From Streptomyces malaysiense (GTDB lineage Bacteria; Actinomycetota; Actinomycetes; Streptomycetales; Streptomycetaceae), in NCBI RefSeq assembly GCF_000980885.2, contig NZ_LBDA02000057.1, positions 62,001-126,000 of the forward strand: a stretch of 64,000 nt of DNA, read 5' to 3'. Under the pieces are notes generated by a model, which worked only from the letters and a program-made list of their open reading frames with translations, made no database searches and had not been told where the DNA came from. How positions within the stretch are numbered: the stretch's first letter is position 1; each line of letters opens with the position of its first letter. Positions 16,686 through 24,993 of this stretch are shown piece after piece. The position numbers were made by a program, and so were the translations under genes.

Positions 16686-17729
16686 TCAGGCGAACGTAAG
16701 CGCGCGGAAGGCGTTGCGGACGTCGGTCAGGGGCTGGCGGTCACGGGTGTAGTAGAGCTTGTTGGTCAGCAGTACTGCCCACCGTCCTTGCTGGGGCGAG
16801 ATCCACATGCCGGTGCCGGTGAAGCCGTAGTGGACCCAGATGCCGTCGGCGAGGTGCGTGCCAGGGGCGGGGTGCCAGAACAGGCCGCGTACAGGTTCCA
16901 GGGTGCCGGTCTGGACCGTCAGCGACTGTCTGGTCCAGGCGGGGCCGAATCCGGCTCGCGCCAGGCCGGTCGAGGTGTCCAGCATGTAGCGCAGGAAGAC
17001 GGTGATGTCGTCGAGGGTGGTGAAGGCGCCGGCGATGCCGCACACTCCGCCCAGGAGCCGGGCGGAGAAGTCGTGGCCGATGCCCTTGAGATGAGTGTCG
17101 GTGTCCTGGTCGAGTTCGGTCGGCGCGCACCGGGCGGCGATCTCGGCGGGCAGCGGTCCGAACCGCGTGGAGTCCATGCCCAGCGGCTGCCAGGTCCGTT
17201 CCGTGGCGAGCTGGTCAAGGCGTCGCCCGGAGAGGTATTCGGCGAGGTATCCGAGGATGAGGGCGGCTCGGTCGGTGTACTCGACGGCCTCGCCGGGCGG
17301 GCGGTGCAGGGCCTCGTGGAGGACTCCGTCGCGGATGTCCTGGGGGTCGGTGCCGTAGAGGTTCTTGAGCTGGGCGCGGAGCGGTGCGCCGGCCGTGTGG
17401 GTCAGCAGGTGGCGGGCGGTCACGGCGCCGAGTGGGTGGCCGTCGACCTCGGACCAGAAGCCACCGAGCGGGGTGTCGAGGTCTAGCTTGCCTTCCTCCC
17501 ACAGGGCTCCGACGGTTGACCACACGGCGAGGATCTTGGTGAGGCTGGCGGCGTCGAAGACGGTGTCGGGCTGCATCGGCACGTTCGGCTCGTTGGGGTC
17601 TAGGACCCCGGTGGCGCCGTGGGCGCGGGTGCCGGTGGCGTCACCGACTGCCCATACGGCGCCGGGGTAGACCTTGTCGCGGACGCCTTCGTTCAGGAGG
17701 GCTTCGATGCGGTCGGTGCTGTACGTCAT
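16686..17729 (-). CDS. Beta-lactamase-fold serine hydrolase (class C/esterase-like)
   Basis: A 347-residue member of the penicillin-binding serine hydrolase superfamily. The nucleophile motif is SLTK (AASLTKILAVWSTVG), the second motif is Tyr-Thr-Asp in VEYTDRAAL, and the third is HYGFTGTG. No signal peptide is visible, so it is probably a cytoplasmic esterase, amidase or acyltransferase rather than a resistance lactamase. ATG 17729 has AGGGAG just upstream and is preferred to TTG 17753. It ends the seven-gene nucleotide-enzyme operon, 111 bp after the glycosyltransferase. Confidence 0.8.
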   Translation of the reverse strand: MTYSTDRIEALLNEGVRDKVYPGAVWAVGDATGTRAHGATGVLDPNEPNVPMQPDTVFDAASLTKILAVWSTVGALWEEGKLDLDTPLGGFWSEVDGHPLGAVTARHLLTHTAGAPLRAQLKNLYGTDPQDIRDGVLHEALHRPPGEAVEYTDRAALILGYLAEYLSGRRLDQLATERTWQPLGMDSTRFGPLPAEIAARCAPTELDQDTDTHLKGIGHDFSARLLGGVCGIAGAFTTLDDITVFLRYMLDTSTGLARAGFGPAWTRQSLTVQTGTLEPVRGLFWHPAPGTHLADGIWVHYGFTGTGMWISPQQGRWAVLLTNKLYYTRDRQPLTDVRNAFRALTFA

Positions 17730-17840
17730 GGTCTCCCTGTTCGCCGTGGGCAACCCGCCGGATCAGCGTAGTGACGCGGGCAGGGCCGGTGGGGGAATGG
17801 CGTGTCGGACGTCGGATGCGGGGGCTGGTCCGTGGCTTTC

Positions 17841-18962
17841 TCAGGTGAGCTGGCGGCCAAGGTCGGCCAGGGCCTGGGCGGTAGTGGTGAGGGGGTAGCG
17901 GGCAGCGTTCGCGTAGCCCGCCTGTCGCAGGGCGGGCAGCAGGCCGGGGGCGGTCCGTAGGCGGTCGAGGTCGCGGGCGAGTGCGGCGGAATGGGTGAAG
18001 TCGGTGGCCACTCCGGACGCGGCGACGACTTCGTTGAGGCCGCGCACAGGTTGGTACAGGACAGGCAGACCGCATGCTTGGGCCTCCAGCGCGACCAGGC
18101 CCATGGCTTCCAGGGTGGTGGACGGCATGACCAGGACGTCGTGCTCGGCGAAGGCATTCCACAGCTGTGGACGGCGGAGCCAGCCGAGGTACCGGGCCCG
18201 CACTCCGGTCCGCTGGAGGAGCGGGGCCAAGGCGTGGAACTGGGCTTTGGGGGCGGCGATGCTCAGCTCGACTCCTAGGATGGGTGCCAGGCCCGTGATC
18301 AGGTGCTCTGCACCCTTCTCGGCGGTCAGCCTGCCTGCGTACAGCAGCCGTAGGTGGCTGGTGGGGGTGCGGGAGGGCCGGGATGGGGGATCGGTGAGCA
18401 GGTGGTCGGGGACGCCCCATGGAATGCGGACGACCTTGCGGCGGTCGATCTGCGGGGCGAGCTTGAGAAGGCGGTCGGCCATCGCACCGGTGGGGACCAC
18501 GATCGCGTCGGCGGCCCTCGCCGTCTCGCGCAGGACTTGGAGCTGGTCGCGGTGGGCCTCGGCGAAGATCAGGTCGGTGCCGTGGACCAAGGCGATCCTG
18601 GGGTGGGCCGGCAGAGCCCGGAGCAGGGCGGGCGTGGCGCCGAAGGTGAGGTGCTGCAGGTGCAGTACCCCGATCTGGGCTGGATCGATCGCGGTCACCA
18701 GCGCCCGGTGCAGGGCTGCGACGTAGCGGCTGAAGGCGGCGCCCTCCAGGCACTTGCCGGCGACGGTCAGCAGGTCGAGCCCGGCGGGAAGGTGGGCTTT
18801 GGGGCGGGTGGGGGCCAGCATGAAGGCCCGTGCGGGGATGAGGGGCCTGTCGCCGGTGTACAGGGCGAGGAAGAGTTCGACACTGCCGCCGGGACTTCCG
18901 GCTGGGAGGTCGAGGAAGCTGGCGGCCAGCGCCCCCGCTGCCGGGCGGACGAGGGGGCTCAC
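17841..18962 (-). CDS. Family-4-type glycosyltransferase
   Basis: A 373-residue GT-B enzyme. The donor-binding half shows LRLLYAGRLTAEKGAEHLI, a VRARYLGWLRRPQLWNAFAEHDVLVMPS stretch split by the usual loop, and the E-x7-E-like TLEAMGLVALEAQACGLPV typical of GT4 enzymes. The N-terminal half includes a VLHLQHLTF and a VHGTDL motif. Donor and acceptor are unknown. GTG 18962 overlaps the upstream stop (GTGA). In this operon it could add sugar to a nucleotide-derived product; that is inference. Confidence 0.82.
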   Translation of the reverse strand: MSPLVRPAAGALAASFLDLPAGSPGGSVELFLALYTGDRPLIPARAFMLAPTRPKAHLPAGLDLLTVAGKCLEGAAFSRYVAALHRALVTAIDPAQIGVLHLQHLTFGATPALLRALPAHPRIALVHGTDLIFAEAHRDQLQVLRETARAADAIVVPTGAMADRLLKLAPQIDRRKVVRIPWGVPDHLLTDPPSRPSRTPTSHLRLLYAGRLTAEKGAEHLITGLAPILGVELSIAAPKAQFHALAPLLQRTGVRARYLGWLRRPQLWNAFAEHDVLVMPSTTLEAMGLVALEAQACGLPVLYQPVRGLNEVVAASGVATDFTHSAALARDLDRLRTAPGLLPALRQAGYANAARYPLTTTAQALADLGRQLT

Positions 18963-19485
18963 AGCGCTCCTCGGGGGATCTCTTCGTACAGGCGGGAGAT
19001 GTCGATGCCGTGTGTGGCGGCGTACTTGGCGCGCTGCTGCTGGTAGCTGGCCGGGGTGGTGAGGAAGACGAGCTTGCCGAAGGTCATTCCCGGATAGACA
19101 CGGGCGGGCTTGGCGGCGCGGATTTCCAAGGTCCAGCGGATCGCGTGGCCCTGGTGGCCGAGTGGCGCGGAGACGTGGACCCAGATGCCGAGGGCGCCGA
19201 TGGTGCGGTTGCCGTTGAGAAGTTGGGCATACGTTTCCGAGCCGGTCCTCTCCAGAGTAACGCCGAGGTAGAGCACGCCGGGCTGCAGGACCAATCCGGA
19301 GGCGGGATGGCCAGTTTGGTGAAGGCGGTGGGGATGGCGGCGTCCAGGTCGCCGTCGCAGATGCGGATCGTGTCCCCCAGCCGCCAGTCGTAGGCATTGG
19401 GGGACAGGCGTGCCGGGTCGTAGGGCGCGATGGTGATCTCGCCTGCGCTGACGGCGGCGGCAATGGCGGAGCCGGTGAGGATCAC
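18959..19485 (-). pseudogene. Second dCTP-deaminase paralog, interrupted by a frameshift
   Basis: The N-terminal part (ILTGSAIAAAVSAGEITIAP, then PNAYDWRLGDTIRI) reads in one frame to about 19310. The rest (SGLVLQPGVLYLG through RVYPGMTFGKLVFL) continues in another frame. The 527-bp span is one base short of a multiple of three, so a single base is missing near 19290-19315. Restored, the protein would be about 175 residues. It keeps the Glu of WTLEI, aligned with the Dcd catalytic Glu, but has Asn-Arg-Thr-Ile-Gly-Ala where Dcd has SSxxR. A sequencing error is possible. GTG 19485 overlaps the upstream stop. Confidence 0.7.
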
Positions 19486-20021
19486 GAGGCGCCCGCCTGC
19501 ACGTGTGCCGCATCCCGCCAGTAGCGGGAAGGCTGGGGGCAGGCGGCGCCCTGGTACTTGCCTCGGTACAGGTCGACGTCCCCGGTGGAGACGAAGAACA
19601 TGATCTGCCCGATCTTCATGCCCGCGTACACCCGCAGAGGGCGGATGGGGGACAGCATCAAAGTCCACTGGCCGTGGAATCCGATGTCACCGAGAGGGGC
19701 GGTGATCTCGACGAATAACCCCAGCCGTCCGACCGAGGAGCGGCCGAAGAGCAGTGGGACGAAGAGGTTCGAGCCGACCTCCTCGACGGTGTGGCCGAGG
19801 TACAGCTCGCCGGGCTGGAGGACGTATCCGTCCGTGTCGATTCGGATCGAGTGCGTGGGGTTGGCGTGGTGGGCGTCGATGACCTTGGTGGCGTACGTCA
19901 GCAGGGTGGCGCCCAGGCGGACGTTGTAGCTGTTGGGGTTCGTCTGCTTCGGGTCGAACGGGGTGATGCGAAGGCGTCCGTCGGCGACGGCCGTGTTGAT
20001 CTCGGGCCCGGTGAGGATCAT
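19482..20021 (-). CDS. Divergent dCTP-deaminase-like protein
   Basis: A 179-residue protein of the trimeric dUTPase/Dcd fold. It has PNSYNVRLG, LQPGELYLGHTVE, GRSSVGRLGLFVEITAPLG and the C-terminal RVYAGMKIGQIMFF. Ser95, Ser96 and Arg99 match the phosphate and base-site residues of Dcd, but Met122 replaces the catalytic Glu (Dcd TLEL is TLML here). It is therefore probably unable to deaminate alone and may be a binding protein or one half of a mixed complex with the adjacent paralog. ATG 20021 overlaps the nucleotidase stop. Confidence 0.78.
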   Translation of the reverse strand: MILTGPEINTAVADGRLRITPFDPKQTNPNSYNVRLGATLLTYATKVIDAHHANPTHSIRIDTDGYVLQPGELYLGHTVEEVGSNLFVPLLFGRSSVGRLGLFVEITAPLGDIGFHGQWTLMLSPIRPLRVYAGMKIGQIMFFVSTGDVDLYRGKYQGAACPQPSRYWRDAAHVQAGAS

Positions 20022-21253
20022 TGAGCGCCCCCTTCAGAAGCGTCGGCAGAGTCAGCGAACGGGACCGCCAGGACGCTGCGCACCGCCTGGCCCAGACGCA
20101 GTCCGGCTTGATGAGTGCGGCCGCCGAGATAGGTGTCGGCGATGTAGTCGGTGGTCAGCACGATGCGCGCTGTCAGTGGCAGGGGTGTGGGCGCGACGGC
20201 CAAGGGGCCGACGCGTTCGACGAGATGAGCGAGCAGCTTGGCGTGGTCCTCGGACTGATCGTCGGAGAGGAAGGCGTGGACGAGCTGGTTGCCGAAGGGC
20301 TCGATGGCGAGCAGCTCGCCGAGGGTGAGGACATCGCCGAGCGGTACGGGGCGCAGAGCGGTCTCGTTGAGGATGACCGCGTTCGCTCCGAGGCCGGTGT
20401 GCAGGCGGGTGGCGATCTCGCCCAAGAGGAGGCGCCGGTCCAACGGGGTATTGAGATACGGCTCGTTCACGATGCCGAGCTGGCTCCCCAAGGTGCTGCC
20501 GACGAGGGCGATCTTCTCCTTCAGTACGGCGAGGTCCTCGGGGATCAGGGACGTGTCGGGGAAGGTGCCTACGCGGACGGCCCAGCCGGCCCCGACCGGC
20601 TCGGCGGTGGCGTACCCGACGCCGAGTTCGTGACCCTTGACGACAAGGGTGTCGCCGACGGGCACGGGGCCGTAGGTGTCGCTGTGGCAGTGCCCGGCGA
20701 AGATGACGTCCGCGAACGGGCAGGCGGCGGCCAGCTTCAGGTCCTCGTCGAAGCCCGAGTGGGACAGCACCATCCAGGCGTCGGCACGGTGATGGTGCTC
20801 CAGCATCACTTCGCGCAGGGCCTGGGCCGGGTCGGTGACGTGGTGGCCCGTGCGCTGGTTGGCAGGGATCGCGTTGAAGGCTTGCAGGCCGATTACCGCG
20901 GTGACGGCGACGCGCCGGCCACCGATGTGCTCGATGCGCACGCGGTCGAAGAGCGGCCTGCCGCTGCCGTCGGCTGCGTTCGCGCACACGGTCATCGCGT
21001 GCAGCTGCGGTTCGAAGTAGTGCGGCCAGCCGTGGTTTCCAGGGGCGAGCAGGTCGTACAGGCTGGTGAGAACCTCGCACTCGATCTGCCCCTGGCCGAA
21101 GCGGTAGAAGCCGGTGCCTTCGAAGAAGTCGCCGCAGTCCACGACCAGGCTCTCGGCCCTGGCTGCGTGGAGGTAGCCGAGCATCGGAGTGGCTTGTGCG
21201 AAGGAGGAGTGGACGTCGGTCGTGGCGGTGATTCGCTGGAGTTGCCGGGTCAT
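20018..21253 (-). CDS. 5'-nucleotidase-like metallophosphoesterase
   Basis: A 411-residue UshA-type protein without a signal peptide, hence cytoplasmic unlike secreted UshA. Metal ligands appear as TTDVHS, VDCGDFFEG, APGNHGW, LSHSGFDED and GHCHSD. The C-terminal domain (ILNETALRP, then LLAIEPFGNQLV) matches the substrate-specificity domain of 5'-nucleotidases. It probably removes phosphate from a nucleotide or nucleotide-like intermediate. ATG 21253 overlaps the MurA-like stop by ATGA, and its own stop overlaps the next start, so dosage is tightly coupled. Confidence 0.85.
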   Translation of the reverse strand: MTRQLQRITATTDVHSSFAQATPMLGYLHAARAESLVVDCGDFFEGTGFYRFGQGQIECEVLTSLYDLLAPGNHGWPHYFEPQLHAMTVCANAADGSGRPLFDRVRIEHIGGRRVAVTAVIGLQAFNAIPANQRTGHHVTDPAQALREVMLEHHHRADAWMVLSHSGFDEDLKLAAACPFADVIFAGHCHSDTYGPVPVGDTLVVKGHELGVGYATAEPVGAGWAVRVGTFPDTSLIPEDLAVLKEKIALVGSTLGSQLGIVNEPYLNTPLDRRLLLGEIATRLHTGLGANAVILNETALRPVPLGDVLTLGELLAIEPFGNQLVHAFLSDDQSEDHAKLLAHLVERVGPLAVAPTPLPLTARIVLTTDYIADTYLGGRTHQAGLRLGQAVRSVLAVPFADSADASEGGAQ

Positions 21254-22569
21254 GGAGTGACCTCGCAGATGTCGGCGCCCAGGGCATGCAGTTTGGTGGG
21301 CAGGTCGGCGTGGCCGCGCCGGAGCTGTTCGAGGCCGCCGAGGGTGGTGACGCCGCTCGCTGTGAGGCCGGCGATGAGCAAGGCCGAGCCCGTGCGGATG
21401 TCGGTGGCCTCCACGCCGGCGCCGGTCAGCTGTTGCGGCCCGGTGAGGCGGCATTCGGTGGGCGAGAGCTCGTGGATCTCGGCGCCGAGGCGGGCGAGCT
21501 GGGGGAGCAAGTTGCCGTGACGGCCGGGGTTGACGGTGTCGGCGAACAGGTGAGTGCCGGGCAGTCCGAGGGCGAGGGCCATCAGCGATGGTTCGAAGTC
21601 GGCATCCAATCCGTCGGGGGAGAGGGAGGCGATGGCGCGCAGCGATCGCCCGGTCGGTTCGACGTCGTGGGCCCGGATGATGAGAGCATTGCCCTCGATG
21701 TCGGCAGGCACTCCGAGCCAGTTCAAGGCGGAGACCAGGGGAGCGACGTCGTCGCCGCGTACGCCACAGATGCGTGCCTCTCCGCCGGTCGCTGCGACCG
21801 CACAGGCCAGGGTCCCGGCTTCGACCTTGTCGCCGGGCACCGACCAGACGGTGGTCTCGGTCGGGACGGAAGTGGGTGGTGACAGCGTCAGGACCGACTC
21901 ACTGACCCGGCACTCCCATCCCGCCACCTGCAACGCCTCTACGACGCTGATCACTTCAGGCGAGAGATTGGGGTGGCCAAGGCGCAGAGGCCGGCCGGCT
22001 ACGACCGCGCGCAGGAGGGCAGCGACGCTCGCCTCACGAGAGCGGAATGGCAGCACCACGGACACGGTTCCGGTCCCACCAGTGGCTGCTTCCACGAGGT
22101 AGCCGCGTTCATCGACCGTTGTGCGGTCGCCGAAGCGCTCGTAGACGTTGAAGTGCTGCTCCATCCCGCGTTCCCCGATCCGGCAGCCTCCCGGCCAGGG
22201 CAGCCGGGCCCGCCCGGACGCGCCGAGCAGGGCCGGTACGAGGTAGTACGACGCCCGGATACGGGCGGCGACCTCGGGATCGGGGCCTGGCTGAGGCTTG
22301 TCGCTCGGCAGGATCACGGTCGTGTGCGGATCGCTGACCGGACGGGCCGTGTGCCAGCCGGCCTGGTGGAGCAGGGCGAGCATGGTCTCGACGTCCGTGT
22401 TCGACGGGACGTTGCTCAGTTGCACCGGATGGTGCAGGGCCGCGGCGGCGGCCAGCAGGGGCAGGGCCGCGTTCTTGGAGCCGTCGACGGTGATGGAGCC
22501 GGCGAGTGGGCTGCCGGGTCGCACGGCGACCACTTCTGCGGCGACGGGGGGAGTGCGTACGGCTGTCAA
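21250..22569 (-). CDS. MurA-like enolpyruvyl transferase paralog
   Basis: A 439-residue EPT-fold enzyme. All MurA catalytic positions seem present: Lys in DGSKNAALPL, Cys in PGGCRIGER, Asp in LDADFEP, Arg in PGRHGNLLP and Arg in LRRGHADLP. It is too divergent and too oddly placed to be the housekeeping MurA. Related enzymes such as NikO and PolA transfer enolpyruvate to UMP in nucleoside antibiotic pathways, which suits the nucleotidase and Dcd neighbours. TTG 22569 follows GAGGAG with 7-bp spacing. Confidence 0.85.
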   Translation of the reverse strand: MTAVRTPPVAAEVVAVRPGSPLAGSITVDGSKNAALPLLAAAAALHHPVQLSNVPSNTDVETMLALLHQAGWHTARPVSDPHTTVILPSDKPQPGPDPEVAARIRASYYLVPALLGASGRARLPWPGGCRIGERGMEQHFNVYERFGDRTTVDERGYLVEAATGGTGTVSVVLPFRSREASVAALLRAVVAGRPLRLGHPNLSPEVISVVEALQVAGWECRVSESVLTLSPPTSVPTETTVWSVPGDKVEAGTLACAVAATGGEARICGVRGDDVAPLVSALNWLGVPADIEGNALIIRAHDVEPTGRSLRAIASLSPDGLDADFEPSLMALALGLPGTHLFADTVNPGRHGNLLPQLARLGAEIHELSPTECRLTGPQQLTGAGVEATDIRTGSALLIAGLTASGVTTLGGLEQLRRGHADLPTKLHALGADICEVTP

Positions 22570-22572
22570 CGG

Positions 22573-23004
22573 TCAACTCCTCTGCAGGGGAAGGTATGTC
22601 GCGGTGGGTAGTGGGGTGCTGACCTTGAACTCGGCCCAGCAGCGTTTGCCGGGCGGCAGCGGATCGAAGCCGTGACGGTCCGCGAGTGCTGCGACGAGGA
22701 ACAGCCCGCGTCCGCCTTCCTCGTCCACATCCGACAGGCAGACCTGTGGGACGGCGGGGTTGGCGTCGTTCACCTCGATCCGCAGTCCGATGTCGCTCAG
22801 GCAGGCGCCGGCCGTGATCGGGCCGCTGTTTGCGTGCCGGACCGCGTTCGCGATGAGCTCTGCGGCCACCAGTTCTGCCGCGTCCAGGAGTTCGGGGCCG
22901 AGGAAGGCGCCGAAAGTCCGTATCCCGGCCGCGAGCTGCTGGCGCGCGGACGCTGCGGCAGCTGGCGTGCCGGAGACGGGAATCCGGATGTGATGCGCTT
23001 CCAT
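22573..23004 (-). CDS. Anti-sigma-type ATP-binding (HATPase_c) protein
   Basis: A 143-residue protein of the RsbW/SpoIIAB-like family common in Streptomyces. The N-box is ELIANAVRHANSG and the G-box region is DEEGGRGLFLVAALADRHG. It lacks a sensor or transmembrane part. Such proteins act as serine kinases or partner-binding regulators. It is the first gene of the operon and is divergent from the XRE regulator. ATG 23004 is used because homologous sequence starts there; further upstream is the shared promoter region. Confidence 0.82.
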   Translation of the reverse strand: MEAHHIRIPVSGTPAAAASARQQLAAGIRTFGAFLGPELLDAAELVAAELIANAVRHANSGPITAGACLSDIGLRIEVNDANPAVPQVCLSDVDEEGGRGLFLVAALADRHGFDPLPPGKRCWAEFKVSTPLPTATYLPLQRS

Positions 23005-23078
23005 GAGCGGCCTCCTGGTCGGTTCGGCCACTCCACGCAACCGCTCCGGAGGCAAGCGGAACCAGTCGGTGTGCCGGG

Positions 23079-23109
23079 GCTGCATCACTTATGCAGGAGC
23101 TGCATCACT
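23079..23109. promoter_or_regulatory. Direct repeat operator candidate between divergent operons
   Basis: GCTGCATCACT occurs at 23079-23089 and again at 23099-23109, exactly 20 bp apart (two helical turns). Each contains TGCAT, and TGCATCACTTATGCA between them forms a small palindrome. The 175-bp gap from 23005 to 23179 must hold promoters for both the HATPase operon and the XRE gene, so binding by the XRE protein is plausible. Confidence 0.5.
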
Positions 23110-23179
23110 GCCAAATGCCGCTCGGTTACTCTCGGTTGAGCAGGCAGGATCGGCGACGGCAGAAGGGGCCGTGGCACAG

Positions 23180-24451
23180 ATGGCCGAGGCACAGAGTGAA
23201 GCGAGACGGATCGGCGAAGTGATCCGTCAGGCACGCGTGTTACAGCGGCGCTCGCAGGGGGACGTTGCCGCCGCGCTTGGGTATCACCAGTCGAAGGTGA
23301 GCCGCCTGGAGAGCGGCAGGGGTACCGAGGACGTGCGAGTGCTGCGCGAGATCGCTCAGGTACTGGAGATTCCGCCGCAACGTCTCGGCCTCGCCGCCGC
23401 TTCTGATGCCAGCCCCGCCGAGCCCGGAACAGAGGACATGCACCGCCGTACCTTCCTTGCCGCGAGCGTCGCCGCGCTCGCGGCTCCGCCGTCGTCGAGC
23501 GCGGCACATCACGACCTGATCCAAGTCCTGTTGCCAGGCACGAGCCCCGCGGCAACCGGGCAAGCCGTGGGCCTCGACGAGCTGCGGGACCGGGCACGGG
23601 CCGTACGCCGGATGTTCTGCACGTGTGACTACGCGGAACTGGAGCAGACCTTGCCGGGTCTGATCGCCGACCTGCGTCAGGCCGCCGGAGGCTCATCCGG
23701 CTCGGCGGAGGCGTCCGGGCTGCTCGCGACCGCCTACCAGACATCGGTGAGCCTGTTGCTGAAGCGGGCCGATCAGGGCAACGCCTGGCTCGCGGCCGGT
23801 CGGGCCATGGCCGAGGCGGAACGGTCCGGGGATCCCGTCGTCCTCGCCGCGAGTGTCCGCGTCCACGCTCACGTCCTCGTGCGGGAGAAGCACACGGCCC
23901 AGGCCGTGAACATGGTCCGCCACACTGCCGACCAGCTCACCGGCTCCTACGACCAGCGCTCGCCCCGGTACCTGGCAGCGGTTGGTCTGCTGTTGCTCCG
24001 CGGGGCGACCGCCGCCAGCAGAAACGGTGACCGCGACACCACCCAGGACTTCCTCACCGAGGCCAAGGAAGTTGCTCGCTACGTCGCCTTCGACCGGCCG
24101 GACGCCTGGGCGAACTTCAGCCCTACCAACGTCGCACTCCACGAGATCAGCGCAGCCGTCTCCTTCGGTGACGCCGGCATCGCCCTGGAAACCGCACGGC
24201 CGCTCATGCGGCGGCACATTCCTGTCCCCGAGCGTCGGGCCGCGCTGTGGGTGGAGACCGCCCGCGCCTACAGTCAGCAGGGCAGGCTCGCCGAGGGCTA
24301 CCAGGCCCTGCGTATCGCCGAGAGCTGCGCGGCACAGGACATCCGCCGCCCGGCCGTACGCGAACTGGTCGCCGACATGGCAGCCCGCGACCGCCGCCGG
24401 GCACTGCCCGAGCTGCACCACTTCAGCCGCCAACTGGGAGTGCCCGCGTGA
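23180..24451 (+). CDS. XRE-family regulator with TPR-like C-terminal domain
   Basis: A regulator of about 423 residues. The helix-turn-helix is RSQGDVAAALGYHQSKVSRLESGRG near residues 24-48. It is followed by a linker with MHRRTFLAASVAALAAPP and a long helical region with repeated Ala/Leu patterns like those of Streptomyces XRE-TPR regulators. The start is either ATG 23180 or GTG 23171; AGAAGGGG fits the ATG better. Its stop overlaps the flavoprotein start (GTGA). It probably controls both directions from the intergenic repeats. Confidence 0.8.
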   Translation: MAEAQSEARRIGEVIRQARVLQRRSQGDVAAALGYHQSKVSRLESGRGTEDVRVLREIAQVLEIPPQRLGLAAASDASPAEPGTEDMHRRTFLAASVAALAAPPSSSAAHHDLIQVLLPGTSPAATGQAVGLDELRDRARAVRRMFCTCDYAELEQTLPGLIADLRQAAGGSSGSAEASGLLATAYQTSVSLLLKRADQGNAWLAAGRAMAEAERSGDPVVLAASVRVHAHVLVREKHTAQAVNMVRHTADQLTGSYDQRSPRYLAAVGLLLLRGATAASRNGDRDTTQDFLTEAKEVARYVAFDRPDAWANFSPTNVALHEISAAVSFGDAGIALETARPLMRRHIPVPERRAALWVETARAYSQQGRLAEGYQALRIAESCAAQDIRRPAVRELVADMAARDRRRALPELHHFSRQLGVPA

Positions 24452-24993
24452 GTGATCAGCCCGACAAGCCGTTCCTCCAGATCGTGGTCTGCGCGTCCGG
24501 GGTCGCCGCCGACGTCGGCAAGCTGATCACCGCAGCACATGAACGGCACTGGGACGTCGGCGTGATTGCCACCCCACAAGGACTTGGCTTCCTCGACGCG
24601 GAGGCGGTCGAGGCGCAGACCGGCCGCCCCATCCGCTCGGCCTGGCGATCACCGGGCGAACCGCGCCCGACTCGGCCCGCGGACGCGATCGCGGTCGCTC
24701 CGGCCAGCTTCAACACCGTCAACAAGTGGGCTGCCGGGATCTCCGACAATCTCGCCCTGGGCGTCCTGTGCGAAGCACCCGCCATGGGCATCCCGGTCGC
24801 CGTGCTTCCGTACCTGAACTCGGCCCAGGCCGCCCACCCCGCGTACCGCCAGAGCCTGGAACGGCTACGCGAGATGGGCGTTCTGATCGGCTCGTACGAA
24901 CCGCACCGGCCAAAGGCCGGCGGCGGGGCCGACCGCTACCGCTGGGAGGAAGCTCTGGAGCTCCTCGCGCCCAAGCTGTCCGCACCGGCCTGA
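24448..24993 (+). CDS. HFCD-type flavoprotein
   Basis: A 181-residue flavoprotein related to PPC decarboxylase and EpiD. It has VVCASGVAADVGKLI at the N-terminus and VAPASFNTVNKWAAGISDNLALG, the usual flavin-binding and trimer-contact region, followed by a short clasp segment (AVLPYLNSAQAAHPAY). The canonical PxMNxxMW clasp is absent, unlike the thioamitide decarboxylase at 11698-12303. It is co-translated with the XRE regulator through GTG 24448. It is probably not part of thioamitide maturation, and its substrate is unknown. Confidence 0.8.
   Translation: MSDQPDKPFLQIVVCASGVAADVGKLITAAHERHWDVGVIATPQGLGFLDAEAVEAQTGRPIRSAWRSPGEPRPTRPADAIAVAPASFNTVNKWAAGISDNLALGVLCEAPAMGIPVAVLPYLNSAQAAHPAYRQSLERLREMGVLIGSYEPHRPKAGGGADRYRWEEALELLAPKLSAPA

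Noticed and set aside
19482..20021. Housekeeping dcd or a defence dCTP deaminase
   Set aside because: The catalytic Glu is Met here, so deaminase activity by this protein alone is unlikely.
24448..24993. Second flavoprotein as part of thioamitide maturation
   Set aside because: It lacks the PxMNxxMW clasp, is on the other strand, and is translationally coupled to the XRE regulator, not the RiPP genes.
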